Part shown: positions 17,723 to 27,100 of the stretch, in pieces
How positions within the stretch are numbered: position 1 is the stretch's first letter
How the letters are laid out: every line of letters begins with the position of its first letter
NCBI RefSeq assembly: GCF_026013365.1
Contig: NZ_JAPDOE010000006.1
Coordinates: forward strand, 124,001-188,000
Direction of reading: 5' to 3'
Length of the DNA stretch: 64,000 bases
Origin: Paenibacillus sp. LS1
GTDB taxonomy: Bacteria > Bacillota > Bacilli > Paenibacillales > Paenibacillaceae
Position numbers and translations under genes: made by a program
The notes under the pieces: generated by a model
The model's database searches: none
Seen by the model: only the letters and a program-made list of their open reading frames with translations
Told to the model about the DNA's origin: nothing

Positions 17723-17915
17723 TAACGAACCTGGCACGTCTTATATGGGGTTATTTCATGTTTTCGTTATTTTAACGAATCTCAGACATCTTATTTTGCT
17801 GATTCCACCTATACTGATGCCGTTTCGCGGGTATTTCCGAGTAATAAGGTGACTGGAGTTCGTTAGAAAATTCAAACGGTTTTAATTGGCGTAATAGGGT
17901 GTGCTGGATTCGTTA
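17723..17915. repeat. Nested palindromic TAACGAA repeat, copy 2
   Basis: Arms TAACGAACCTGGCACGTC (17723) and TAACGAATCTCAGACATC (about 17774) are matched in reverse by segments ending TTCGTTA at about 17866 and at 17915. The inner pair agrees at 18 of 23 positions. Same architecture and arm sequence as the copy at 3658-3880. Confidence 0.65.
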
Positions 17916-18496
17916 GAATTAGTGGTACGTGGGAATTGCATCGTTAGAGCTATTTTCGAACCGCGAGAAATCTTGAATCCTGATCTCAATGTACAGAGTT
18001 ATGTAAGGTACCTTTCAATTCCTGAAACTTTTGCAAAATAGCTTCCTTTTGATCATTTTTTAGGATGACCTTCACAACAATTTATAAAATCATAGCAGCT
18101 ATTTCAATCTCAACGATATCACTAAAACTATCTTGGGTTATGAACATAACGATCCATTACATCTTTCTCAAGGAGCACTATTAGACAGTGTAACCCGTTA
18201 TAACCTCCGCCTGACCACGTACAGTCAAATCCTCAATCCCACTCACAGAGTCAAAATCGTACTTCGAGCTAACAACTTAGCTTGCCCCACTCATCATCAT
18301 TCTCAGAGAAGCTCCAATATTTACTCTCAAAAACCATCCTCAAACTCACTTGGTCGATACAAGTCACACTGATCTTGGGATTTTGTGCTACAAGTTGGGG
18401 GTGTAACGCTGTATCCCCTTTTGTTTTGCTTGACTAACGTGTAAACTACAGGGTATGGAGAAGAAGAGCAACGAGTGGATTGCTTTTTAAAAAATT

Positions 18497-18571
18497 CATT
18501 TCATAATCATGATTGATATAAGGAAAACTAGTCTTGATGGCAGATACTGATACTAAGGTCATTATGAAATG
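18497..18571 (+). promoter_or_regulatory. Inverted repeat in the helicase 5' leader
   Basis: CATTTCATAAT (18497-18507) is perfectly complementary to ATTATGAAATG (18561-18571), 53 bases apart, ending 34 bases before the TTG start. It could fold the mRNA leader, as in cold-shock controlled helicases, or bind a regulator. Confidence 0.35.
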
Positions 18572-18605
18572 GACTTATCTAAATGAATATACAGAGGTGT
18601 AACGA

Positions 18606-20213
18606 TTGGCAAACTTTGAACAACTGGGCATTCGCCCGGAATGGTGCGAGATCCTGAAACATCAGGGCATCGCCGTGCCGACTCCGGTACAGGAGCGTTC
18701 GATTCCGGTACTGCTGGGTGGACGTGATATTATCGCTGAGGCACAGACAGGCACAGGGAAAACGCTGGCTTTTTTGCTGCCGATTATTCAGAAAATTAAC
18801 GTATCCGACCGTTCGCCACAAGCGCTGATTATCGCGCCTACGCGTGAGCTTGCGCTGCAAATTACGGAAGAAGCGAAGAAGCTTACTGCTAACGACGATA
18901 AACTGCACGTGCTTGCCGTATACGGCGGGCAGGATGTGGACAAGCAACTGCGTAAATTGCAGAACGGTACCCAGATCGTTATTGGTACACCGGGTCGTCT
19001 GCTGGATCACCTGCGCCGTGGCACGTTGAAGCTGGATAATGTGAAAAAACTGGTGTTGGATGAAGCCGACCAAATGTTGCACATGGGCTTCCTGGACGAT
19101 GTGGAGACGATTCTTAGCGAGCTACCACACAAACGTCAGACAATGCTGTTCTCAGCAACGATGCCAAAGGGCATTCGCAACCTGGCGAAGACCTACATGA
19201 AAGATCCGGAAGATGTGAAGGTATCTTCTCAATCTGTTATTCCGATCAAACAAATTCGCCAGCAAGTATTGGAATGTACGGATCGCGGCAAGCTTGAAGC
19301 GCTTCGCGGCATGATTGATACGTATCGCCCATACTTGGCGATCATTTTCTGCCGGACCAAGCGTCGTGCATCCAAGCTGAACCAAGATCTGCGTGAAGCA
19401 GGTTATGCAAGTGATGAACTTCATGGAGACCTGTCCCAATCCAAGCGTGAGAACGTAATGAAAGCGTTCCGCGATGCCAAACTGCAAGTGCTGGTTGCTA
19501 CAGATGTAGCTGCACGTGGACTTGATGTTGAAGGTGTTACGCATGTATTTAACTACGATATGCCGCATGATGCGGAAAGTTATATTCACCGGATTGGTCG
19601 TACGGGCCGTGCGGGCGGTACAGGTCTTGCTGTAACGTTTGCAACAGAGCACGACAGACCGGAACTTGCACGTATTGAACAAGGGATCGACCAGAAGCTG
19701 TCTCGTATCCAGTGGACAAGCGAAGGTCCAATTGCTTCAACTGGAGCAGCTAGACGTTCCATCAACAGTCAAGGAGATGACGAACGTTCAGGCGGACGCT
19801 CTTCCGGAACTGGCAGTGCCCGTCGCGGTGCAGGCCGTAACGATCGCAGAGATGGCGGACGTGGGGGTCGTGGTTCCCGCGGTGGCGAAGGTGGCCGCAG
19901 TGAAGGCGGACGCAGTGGTGGTCGTAGCGGTAGCCGCAGCAGCGACAGCAGTCGTGGTGCAGCGGGTCAAGGTGGACGCGGTGCAGGTCGCAGTGGCGAC
20001 GAGCGCAGCGCAGGTCGTGGTTCCGCACGCAGCAGCGACAGCAGTCGCGGTGCAGCGGGCCAAGGCGGACGCGGTGCAGCTAGCAGCGGCTGGGCTGGCC
20101 GTAGCGCCGACAAGCGCAGCTCCGGGCGCAGCGGCGAAGGTTCCCGCCGTCCGGAATCCGCAGGACGCGGACCGGCGAAGGGCGACCGTCGCGATTCACG
20201 TCGCGGACGGTAA
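18606..20213 (+). CDS. DEAD-box RNA helicase with R/G/S-rich tail (CshA-like)
   Basis: ATP-dependent RNA helicase of 535 residues. Motifs in order: Q-motif region (PTPVQERSIP), motif I AQTGTGKT, Ia PTRELA, motif II DEAD, motif III SAT, and motif VI HRIGRTGRAG. From about residue 380 the tail is almost only Arg, Gly, Ser, Asp and Ala, including two near-identical copies of a roughly 17-residue block (SDSSRGAAGQGGRGA) 31 residues apart. Such tails bind RNA non-specifically. The start is TTG at 18606 behind AGAGGTG. Likely role in ribosome assembly, mRNA turnover or cold growth. Confidence 0.93.
   Translation: MANFEQLGIRPEWCEILKHQGIAVPTPVQERSIPVLLGGRDIIAEAQTGTGKTLAFLLPIIQKINVSDRSPQALIIAPTRELALQITEEAKKLTANDDKLHVLAVYGGQDVDKQLRKLQNGTQIVIGTPGRLLDHLRRGTLKLDNVKKLVLDEADQMLHMGFLDDVETILSELPHKRQTMLFSATMPKGIRNLAKTYMKDPEDVKVSSQSVIPIKQIRQQVLECTDRGKLEALRGMIDTYRPYLAIIFCRTKRRASKLNQDLREAGYASDELHGDLSQSKRENVMKAFRDAKLQVLVATDVAARGLDVEGVTHVFNYDMPHDAESYIHRIGRTGRAGGTGLAVTFATEHDRPELARIEQGIDQKLSRIQWTSEGPIASTGAARRSINSQGDDERSGGRSSGTGSARRGAGRNDRRDGGRGGRGSRGGEGGRSEGGRSGGRSGSRSSDSSRGAAGQGGRGAGRSGDERSAGRGSARSSDSSRGAAGQGGRGAASSGWAGRSADKRSSGRSGEGSRRPESAGRGPAKGDRRDSRRGR
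19935..20079. repeat. In-gene direct repeat in the helicase tail
   Basis: The 51-52 bp segment beginning CGCAGCAGCGACAGCAGTCG at 19935 recurs at 20028, a 93-bp (31-codon) offset, with few differences. In-frame repetition suggests tail-length variation. Confidence 0.7.
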
Positions 20214-20294
20214 AGCTGTCGGCGCAAGCGGCGATGTAGCCGCAATTGCGCAGGCACCATGCCATGCCACAGTGATGGGCATGGCACATTATGA

Positions 20295-20365
20295 GAGGGT
20301 TCGGGTACATATGTACCGAACCCTCAGATCAAGGGTCGCGACGGAACCACGTCGCGGCCCTTTTT
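20295..20365 (+). terminator. Double hairpin terminator after the helicase
   Basis: First hairpin 20295-20325: GAGGGTTCGG...CGAACCCTC, about 15 bp with one bulged G. Second hairpin: AGGGTCGCGACG (20332-20343) pairs with CGTCGCGGCCCT (20350-20361), followed by TTTTT. A further hairpin GCCATGCC/GGCATGGC precedes them at about 20262-20286. The second is the classical terminator. Confidence 0.85.
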
Positions 20366-20527
20366 CAACAGGACAGATGATCATTTCGGCTTATTCTTTT
20401 TGTCATCTGAGATTGCCTGTTGGCGCGCCTGCTTGATCCATGGAAGATACCATTTAGGTATTCCCCATCTAGTTATTCTTTTTTTTCGTGTACTGCGTAT
20501 AGCACTTGGCATACTGCCATAAACTTC

Positions 20528-20566
20528 AAAACACCTCATCCTAGACCTAAGGATGGGGTGTTTTTG
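20528..20566. terminator. Bidirectional terminator between convergent genes
   Basis: ACACCTCATCC pairs with GGATGGGGTGT around a short loop, with TTTTT on the plus strand and TTTTGAAGTTT when read on the minus strand. It can also serve the leftward gene ending at 20707. Confidence 0.75.
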
Positions 20567-20706
20567 GATTATTTCTTATATCATTAGAAGCATAACCTTC
20601 GATCTGTGGTGCTGACGCGCATGCAGGGGGGGATGAAATTGCATTCGTCTATATACACGGAGTGAGTTTGCACTAAATTACGTTTTTCTATCTCAATATA
20701 TCATCA

Positions 20707-21645
20707 CTACACGTGAACATCTGCGTATTGATCCCGATATTTCTCGTTATATACCCGGCCTACTGACTCCGCCATACCCCCGCGTGCCTTGCTTGGATAG
20801 CGTTCAATCGTGTGATAAAGCCGCATGAATCGATCCTTGGGCATAAAGCGGGCGTAGCGGGTAATAAGACTAGGGAATAACTCAATATATTTGCTCTTGC
20901 GCACGGCAGCAGCAGCAACGGCTGTAAGAATCTGAATTCCGTTGTGGAGCTGTAAAATGTTCACTTCATAGGTCGCGATATAACGAATCGCATCTTCCCG
21001 GATCAAATCCGGCTTAAGCCGTGCAATCTCACCGATATATTCAGCCAGCAGCCGCTCGAAACTGCGTAGCAGCAAGGGCTTGAGCTGCAGATCCATATCA
21101 CTTCGCAGGACAAAGGATTGTAACAGCGCAACCTGTTGCAGTCGAATCCGGTCATTGTAGACGAGTGAGCCAATCTCGCGGAGCATCTCATAGGCAAGTG
21201 CTTCATCCTGCTTTCGGGCTTCGGCGACCAGAGCCCAGTTACGGTTGATGCCCTGGCGGATGAGTTCCTCATCCTGTTGCAACATGCGCTTCAACTCACG
21301 CTGCTGCTCTACCTCGAACGAACGTTTCTGCATGAAGATCAGTAAGGCCAGAAGCAGCAGGGAAACGCTGGCTGCCGCCATGGTCTGATCTATGGTCTCA
21401 CCGAAATAGGTGGCAGCTGCACCGAACAGTATCGTAATGAACAGGTCGCGTGCAATCCGGCGTTTCACACGGGAAGTCGCTTTCTCCTGAACGTAATTCA
21501 AGGTACCTCGGCCACAGGCCGTGCACTCATCTTCCCACAGGCAGGTATATTGTCCACAACGTGAGCAGACTTGCAACTTTTCATAGGCATAGGTCGTTCG
21601 ATGAAATGGTCGTATGGATACAACTAGTTTAGTACTCATGCTCAA
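20707..21645 (-). CDS. Zinc-ribbon membrane protein of unknown function
   Basis: 312 residues. Two CxxC pairs (C27/C30 and C41/C44) form a likely zinc ribbon, two membrane helices follow at about residues 68-81 and 89-106, and the remaining two thirds are helical and soluble. I do not recognise the family. The start is TTG at 21645: it overlaps the stop of the small upstream gene in the string TTGA, and GGTGA lies six bases before it, so coupling is likely. An ATG two codons later (21639) is the alternative. Divergent from the vWA/tubulin cluster, with which it shares the membrane-plus-zinc-ribbon theme; a functional link is inferred. Confidence 0.7.
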   Translation of the reverse strand: MSMSTKLVVSIRPFHRTTYAYEKLQVCSRCGQYTCLWEDECTACGRGTLNYVQEKATSRVKRRIARDLFITILFGAAATYFGETIDQTMAAASVSLLLLALLIFMQKRSFEVEQQRELKRMLQQDEELIRQGINRNWALVAEARKQDEALAYEMLREIGSLVYNDRIRLQQVALLQSFVLRSDMDLQLKPLLLRSFERLLAEYIGEIARLKPDLIREDAIRYIATYEVNILQLHNGIQILTAVAAAAVRKSKYIELFPSLITRYARFMPKDRFMRLYHTIERYPSKARGGMAESVGRVYNEKYRDQYADVHV

Positions 21646-21785
21646 TCACGCTCACCATTCAGAATAGTGTAGAGGGTACGATCCGTGTCTTCGCGGGAGA
21701 CCGGTTTCCGCCGATGAAGCTGGAGTGCAAAACCCTTTATCATGACAAAAAGAAACAATATGGCGAGGCATCCGTATGTAACCAT
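21642..21785 (-). CDS. Small membrane protein (47 aa), coupled to the zinc-ribbon gene
   Basis: Start ATG at 21785-21783 behind AAGGGAACGG, stop TGA at 21644-21642. The 47 residues begin MVTYGCLAILFLFVMIKGF, one clear membrane helix, followed by a basic then mixed hydrophilic tail. The stop overlaps the TTG start of the next gene by a TTGA overlap. The RBS, helix and overlap support a real gene despite its size. Function unknown. Confidence 0.6.
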   Translation of the reverse strand: MVTYGCLAILFLFVMIKGFALQLHRRKPVSREDTDRTLYTILNGERD

Positions 21786-21965
21786 AATCCGTTCCCTTCT
21801 ATAGCTTGGTAAACAAGCGCTGTTATATTGCAGTTTGCTGGCAATAACTATATCATATTTCCATAGTTGGTACTTTTGTGCCAGTTACAGGCGTGAAATC
21901 GTCGATTTTTGTCAGTCATTACAAAACTGTAACTCAAGATAGGGGTGCTTTTCAGAATTTATTAG

Positions 21966-21994
21966 TAGACTGTTAAGATTTCCTTAAGGCTTGA
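21966..21994 (+). promoter_or_regulatory. Possible sigma-A promoter of the vWA/tubulin cluster
   Basis: TAGACT (21966-21971), 17-bp spacer, TATAAT (21989-21994), about 54 bases before the vWA start. The -10 box lies inside the longer alternative frame of the first gene, which supports the later start. Confidence 0.45.
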
Positions 21995-22047
21995 CGCCTA
22001 TAATAAACTATTCCCATTTTAATCTCAAACGTGAAGGAGTACACCTA

Positions 22048-23841
22048 ATGCTGCGGACACGCAAAATACGCTGGCTCAGCGGAACGATGGTTCTGCTGGC
22101 AATTCTAACGCTACTGCTACCTCAAGCGTTGCTGCCACAAGCTGCAGCGGCTCAGGCACAGACGAGCGGAATCGATGCGGTACTTGTAGCCGATGTAAGT
22201 AACTCGATGAATACAAGTGACCGTGACAAGATCAGTAATGAAGCCATGAAAATGTTTATTGATATGCTGCCCGTCCAGGGGGACAAGGTAGGGATTGTCG
22301 CTTATACCGATCAGGTGGAGCGGGAAAAGGCTATGCTGGAGATTCAGTCCGATGCGGACAAGAGTAGCCTGAAGGATTTTATTGATCAGCTCGGCCGGGG
22401 GCCATATACCGATGTCTCAGTTGGTGTCGCCGAAGCCGTGAACATACTGAATCATGGTGCAGACCCATCTCACTCGCCAATGATCGTTCTGCTGGCGGAT
22501 GGCAACAATGACTTTAACAAAACCAAAGGCCGTACACAGGCACAATCCGACGCTGATCTCGCGAAAGCTGTGAAGGAAGCACAGGATCAGGGTATACCGG
22601 TGTATACGATTGGACTGAACGCAGATGGCAAGCTGAATAAGGAAGCACTCGCAGACCTGGCGCAGCAGACTGGAGGCAAGTCATTCATTACCGATACGCC
22701 GGATGATCTGCCACAGATTCTGAGTGAGATCTTCGCCGATCATGCCAAACTGAATGTGGTGAAGCTGCCCTCTGTAACGGGAAACGGCAGTTATCAGGAA
22801 GTTACCGTGAACGTACCGAATGATAGTGTACTGGAAGCGAACATCTCGATTATGTCCTCGAAGCCAGTGGAAGTGCAGTTGACGGATCCTTCCGGACAAG
22901 CCGTGGATCTGAACTCGGATGCAGCCAAGCTCTCGACGTCGAATAGTTATTCCCTCGTGAAGCTGTTGAAACCGCAAGAGGGAGACTGGAAACTTCGGGT
23001 AAAAGGGGCTCCGAAAGACAGCATCGATATCAACCTGTTGTTCAACTATGATCTTCAGCTCGTTGTGGACCCAATTAAGACCAAGTCCTATACCAAAGGG
23101 GACAAGGTTGATCTAGCAGCCAAACTGGAGAATGGCGGTCAGCCACTTCAGGATAATGATCTGTATACAGATATGAAGGCCACGCTGGTTGTGAAAGATG
23201 TAGATACAGGGAAAAGCGAGGAGCAACCACTGGAAAACACAGGTTCTGGTTTTGCTGGAACGTTTGAAGTACCGGACAATCATAACTATGAATTGGTCAT
23301 CCGTGCGGAAGAAGACAGCTTCTACCGTGAAAGTGCGCCAATCACGATTAATGCGAGCGGAGCAGCCGGAAGTGGATCTCAACCAACAACGTCAGGCGGT
23401 GAACAGGACAAGCCGTTTCCTTGGTTACCTGTCATCCTGAGTGTTATCGCTCTGATTGTGGTCGGTGTTGGTGCCTGGTTCCTGATGGGCTGGCTGAAAC
23501 GCAAAAACCGGGGATTTGTAGGTCAGATGGTGGTGGAGATTCGTGATGAGAACACGGGAGACAAGTCATATCCACAATATAAAAAGCTGGTATCCTTCCG
23601 GGGCAGATTTCATCTGCATCAGTTGTTGCAACTGGACCCTGAGCTGAAGGAAACCGAAAAATATGTATTTACGCCCAGCAATGGGGATCGAATTATAATC
23701 CGTAACACCGCAGGCGGTACGCTAGAGAAATCCGGTCGTGCAGTCGATGCAAGCTCAGGCGTTGAACTGAAGAACGGTGACCGACTGAGCATCCCGCTGC
23801 AACAGGCGGACAAGACCATTTTAATTGAGTATTTGGTGTAA
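22048..23841 (+). CDS. Exported von Willebrand factor A protein with C-terminal membrane anchor
   Basis: 597 residues. Signal sequence (basic RTRKIR then about 25 hydrophobic residues ending in Ala-rich AAAAQA). A vWA domain at about residues 42-240 has an intact metal site: DVSNS (DxSxS), the T of YTDVS and the D of LLADGNND. A beta-sandwich segment (about 250-450) and a linker follow, then one membrane helix (WLPVILSVIALIVVGVGAWF) near residue 475 and a cytoplasmic FHA/Ig-like tail of about 110 residues. The start is fixed by GAAGGAG before 22048; the frame could begin at 21991 but without RBS. First gene of the tubulin/GTPase cluster; 279 bases to the next gene, filled by a MITE-like element. 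Confidence 0.85.
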   Translation: MLRTRKIRWLSGTMVLLAILTLLLPQALLPQAAAAQAQTSGIDAVLVADVSNSMNTSDRDKISNEAMKMFIDMLPVQGDKVGIVAYTDQVEREKAMLEIQSDADKSSLKDFIDQLGRGPYTDVSVGVAEAVNILNHGADPSHSPMIVLLADGNNDFNKTKGRTQAQSDADLAKAVKEAQDQGIPVYTIGLNADGKLNKEALADLAQQTGGKSFITDTPDDLPQILSEIFADHAKLNVVKLPSVTGNGSYQEVTVNVPNDSVLEANISIMSSKPVEVQLTDPSGQAVDLNSDAAKLSTSNSYSLVKLLKPQEGDWKLRVKGAPKDSIDINLLFNYDLQLVVDPIKTKSYTKGDKVDLAAKLENGGQPLQDNDLYTDMKATLVVKDVDTGKSEEQPLENTGSGFAGTFEVPDNHNYELVIRAEEDSFYRESAPITINASGAAGSGSQPTTSGGEQDKPFPWLPVILSVIALIVVGVGAWFLMGWLKRKNRGFVGQMVVEIRDENTGDKSYPQYKKLVSFRGRFHLHQLLQLDPELKETEKYVFTPSNGDRIIIRNTAGGTLEKSGRAVDASSGVELKNGDRLSIPLQQADKTILIEYLV

Positions 23842-23890
23842 GTTGATTGTTTGGTTTAAAAGGAATGCAAATTTAAGTTGGATATAATTG

Positions 23891-24078
23891 TTTACACGAG
23901 AACGGAGAGGACAGAGAAAACCTGAAGAAGCGAAGCGCTCGCCTAAAAGCTTTCTGAAAGAAAGCTACATCGGAAGCATACGCTATCCTCAGATTTTCCC
24001 CTTTAGAAAAGGGAACCAAAAAAATCTGAGGATAACAGCGATCGGAAGGTTACTCTGTCATCGGAGTGGCAAGTGTAA
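23891..24078 (+). mobile_element. MITE-like dispersed element, copy 2 (no transposase)
   Basis: 188 bp with TTTACAC at 23891-23897 and GTGTAA at 24073-24078 as inverted ends. Internal structure: hairpin AGCTTTC-TGAAA-GAAAGCT (23949-23967 region), then a perfect 13-bp stem ATCCTCAGATTTT (23985-23997) with AAAATCTGAGGAT (24021-24033), capped by CCCTTT/AAAGGG. Same family as 9513-9694 but opposite in orientation. It lies between the vWA gene and the tubulin-like gene, inside a probable operon. Confidence 0.75.
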
Positions 24079-24120
24079 TGAGTTTGTGCCCAACTGGTCT
24101 AACTAAAGGGAGGACATGGA

Positions 24121-27100
24121 ATGAAACCGATTGTTAGAGAACATATTCAGCAACTGGATGTATCACTTGGCGGAGGGATTGTCAGTGAGAAAATCAGAGT
24201 CGATACGATTGATAACCCCATTCTGATTATTGGTCTGGGAGGAACAGGAATTGATGCGCTGTTGCGCCTCAAATATCAGATCAACCGTCGTTTCAAGCTG
24301 CCACAGGACCCGGTATCCAAGAAAAAAATGGACAAGCCGGACAATGTGGAGTTTCTGGCTTTTGAGACGAACGAACAGGATCGTGCCAAAAAGTATAAAG
24401 GAATCGGGCTCGATCCGATCAATGAATTCGTGCTGCTATCCAATGCCGAGATTGGCGGACTTCTACAGAACCGCAGCGTGCTGGAGCCGTACATTACAGA
24501 CTGGCTGTCTCCGGAACTGAGTATCACGGACGGTATGAACGGCGCCGCAGGTGTGCGTCAGGCTGGACGTCTGCTGCTGTTCACGAAGATTAATCAGGTC
24601 GTGCAGGCCATCGACAAAAAGATCAAAACCTTATCCGTAGGCACCAACAAAAAACTGATGGTGTTCCTGCTGACAGGTCTGTCCGGCGGTACTGGCAGCG
24701 GCTGTTTCCTCGATATTTCCTATATCGTGCGCGGCATTATCGAACGTGATCACGGCTCAGCCGGGATTGACCGCGTCAATACGCTGGGATATCTGTTCAC
24801 GCCAGACGTGAACCTGTCCAACAAAAGCTTGAGCGAACATACGCGTGAATACATTCGCAAGAACGGATATGCAGCGCTCAAAGAGCTGGACTACTGGATG
24901 AACGTGGATAGCCGCGGTGAGCGATTTACACAGAAGTACGGCAATATTTTAACAGTCAACTCACCACTGCCACCATTTAACCTGTGTCACCTGATCTCTG
25001 CAACGAATACCGAAGGCAAATTGCTGGAGAACGCCTACGATTACTGCATGAACGTCACGGCCGAGAACATTACCAATTTCATGGCAAGTGAGGAGAAGCA
25101 GTCGGGTGAGGAGTTCGCGATCCATGACTATATCAGCAACATTCGCACCAACATTGCACAGATGAACAAGGTGTACCCGGCTAACTATGATTACAACATC
25201 ATCGGTGCCTCTTCGGCTGTACTGCCGATTGAAGAGATGACCACGTATCTGGCTTACCGGATGTTCGACAAAATGAACACCATGTTCTCCAAAGCACCGA
25301 ACCAGGAGGATACCGAGAAGTTTGCCCGCAAGCTGGGCATTGATCTCGAAAGTGTGGTCAAGTCCTTTGAAGCACGTGTGCCTGAGCCGCTCCCTGGTTA
25401 TCAGAACAGTGAGCGTCTGTCCTATGGAAATGTGGTGAAATCACAGGTTGTGAATATGGATACTGAGCTGGAACAGAACTTCCTGGCTCGTGCCCGTGAA
25501 GAATATATCAAGGCGAAGAAACAGCTGCCGGGTGAGATTGCCGGCCAGTTCACCGAACAGATCCGGCGTATGTTTTTGCATCCCGAACAAGGTCCGTTCT
25601 ATGTCTCCCGTCTGATTTATACGGAAAAAGGTTTCTGTGTACTGAAAATGATTCAGTCGTACATCGAAACGTTGCGTGAGAATGCCTTCCGCATTCCGCG
25701 TGATATTGAAGCAGCTCAGGAGCAGTCCGAAGAGAAGCTGGGCGATGCAAAGAGTGCTTTTGTCTCCAAAGAGAAGAAAAAGAATGCTTATATTGAAGCA
25801 AAAATTCATGAGTACTGGCTGCACGCTGACGTGGAACGCAACGATCAGATGATCGAGTTCTATGAAGATCTGTATGAGTTGCTGAACCAGGAAAACAGCC
25901 GCATTTATAACGTATTTACCGAAACGCTGAATGCCCTTAGCTCGATATTCGCCAAGAACGGTGATTTGCTGACACGTGGTGAAGAACAAGCCGATCACAA
26001 AGGCAACAAAACATATTACTGGAACGTCGTAAGTGTACCGGATATCGTCAGTGTGGTGGATGGACTACTGGACAAGCGCGATACGGATGATCTGATTCGT
26101 GACTTCTCTCGTGAATTGCTGGAAAACTCCAGCCAGTGGGTGAAAGAGAACGAGATTGATATCGTCAGCTCCATCTCCGACTTCCTGAGTGAGAAATTCG
26201 GTGATCTGATTACTCGATCCATGGAAGATTTCCTGGTAATCAAATACGGTCAGGATGAGTCGGTCGAGAAATTCGTGGAACGTTTCATTGCTGGCAAGCT
26301 GGATGATGAGGCCGTTCCGGTGTTCAATCTGAGCAACAGTACAGGCAGTCTGCATTTCCCTTCATGGGGGTTTGTATCGGTACCGGCACAGGCACCAGGC
26401 ATTCTGAAAGGGATTCGTAATTATCAGAACAATGCGGTGGGCAAGTCTCATTTTACCGTCAAGGAAAGTGAAGTGCGTAATCGGATTTTCTGGCTGAACA
26501 CCCGCAACGGGGTACCACTCTTTGTGTATACACCGCTCAAAGTCTATGAGGAAAGTTATGAACGTACCATTTTGGACAAAGAAGGCATTGGTCGTCACTT
26601 GGTGCAAACGGAGAAAAACAACTGGACCTATCTGCCGTCTCCGATTCCGGAGAAATCATGGGGAGATGTGTACGAGAACGCCCGCGTGAAGCAGTATAAC
26701 GCCCGTGTGCGTAACGAGTTTGAGCAGGCGCTCGGTTACAACATCGTGACAGCCAAATCGATTGATGAGAATACAAGCAACCGGTATGCGATTGTGACAA
26801 CAGAAGCGTTTGACCTGTCTGCCAAACTGGGAGCCTACGACATGCGTCTGACGTCCACTACGCCGAACCTCGGTGAAGTGAAGCGGGCCGTGATCGAGCT
26901 GAAGCGTCTGCAATCCGAAGGGTTGCCGCGTGTAGGCGTTAAGGATATTTTCGGCAGTATTAATGAAGATATGGCCAAAGAAAACCTGGTACGCTCCCCA
27001 CAACTGATCGCACGTGTACGTGAGGAACTGGCGAAGATGAATGCCATCTCGGCCAAAGTTGCCGAACTCGAAGGCATTCTTGCCCAGTACCAGGACGAGG

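Larger units (their letters stand above)
17275..18605. other. 1.3-kb gap between the SulP and helicase genes
   Basis: Contains no gene that I can support. At about 17560-17690 there is low-complexity trinucleotide-rich DNA (gta/gtt/gaa), giving a spurious valine-rich frame. The palindromic repeat at 17723-17915 and the inverted repeat at 18497-18571 are listed separately. A 79-codon frame at 18133-18372 has no RBS and a random-looking composition. Confidence 0.5.

Noticed and set aside
17537..17725. Valine-rich 62-codon frame in the SulP-helicase gap
   Set aside because: Produced by trinucleotide-rich low-complexity DNA; no RBS.
18133..18372. 79-codon frame in the same gap
   Set aside because: No RBS, no membrane or domain feature, composition looks random.
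20262..20286. GCCATGCC/GGCATGGC hairpin as a separate terminator
   Set aside because: No T-run follows; the terminator signal is the later hairpin at 20332-20365.
19639..20436. Overlapping frames through the helicase tail giving Ala/Val-rich products
   Set aside because: Frame-shifted readings of GC-rich Arg/Gly codons; the helicase frame has the domain evidence.
23888..24106. 72-codon frame between the vWA and tubulin-like genes
   Set aside because: Lies inside the MITE-like element; its similarity to a frame at 4247-4456 is explained by the shared DNA repeat.
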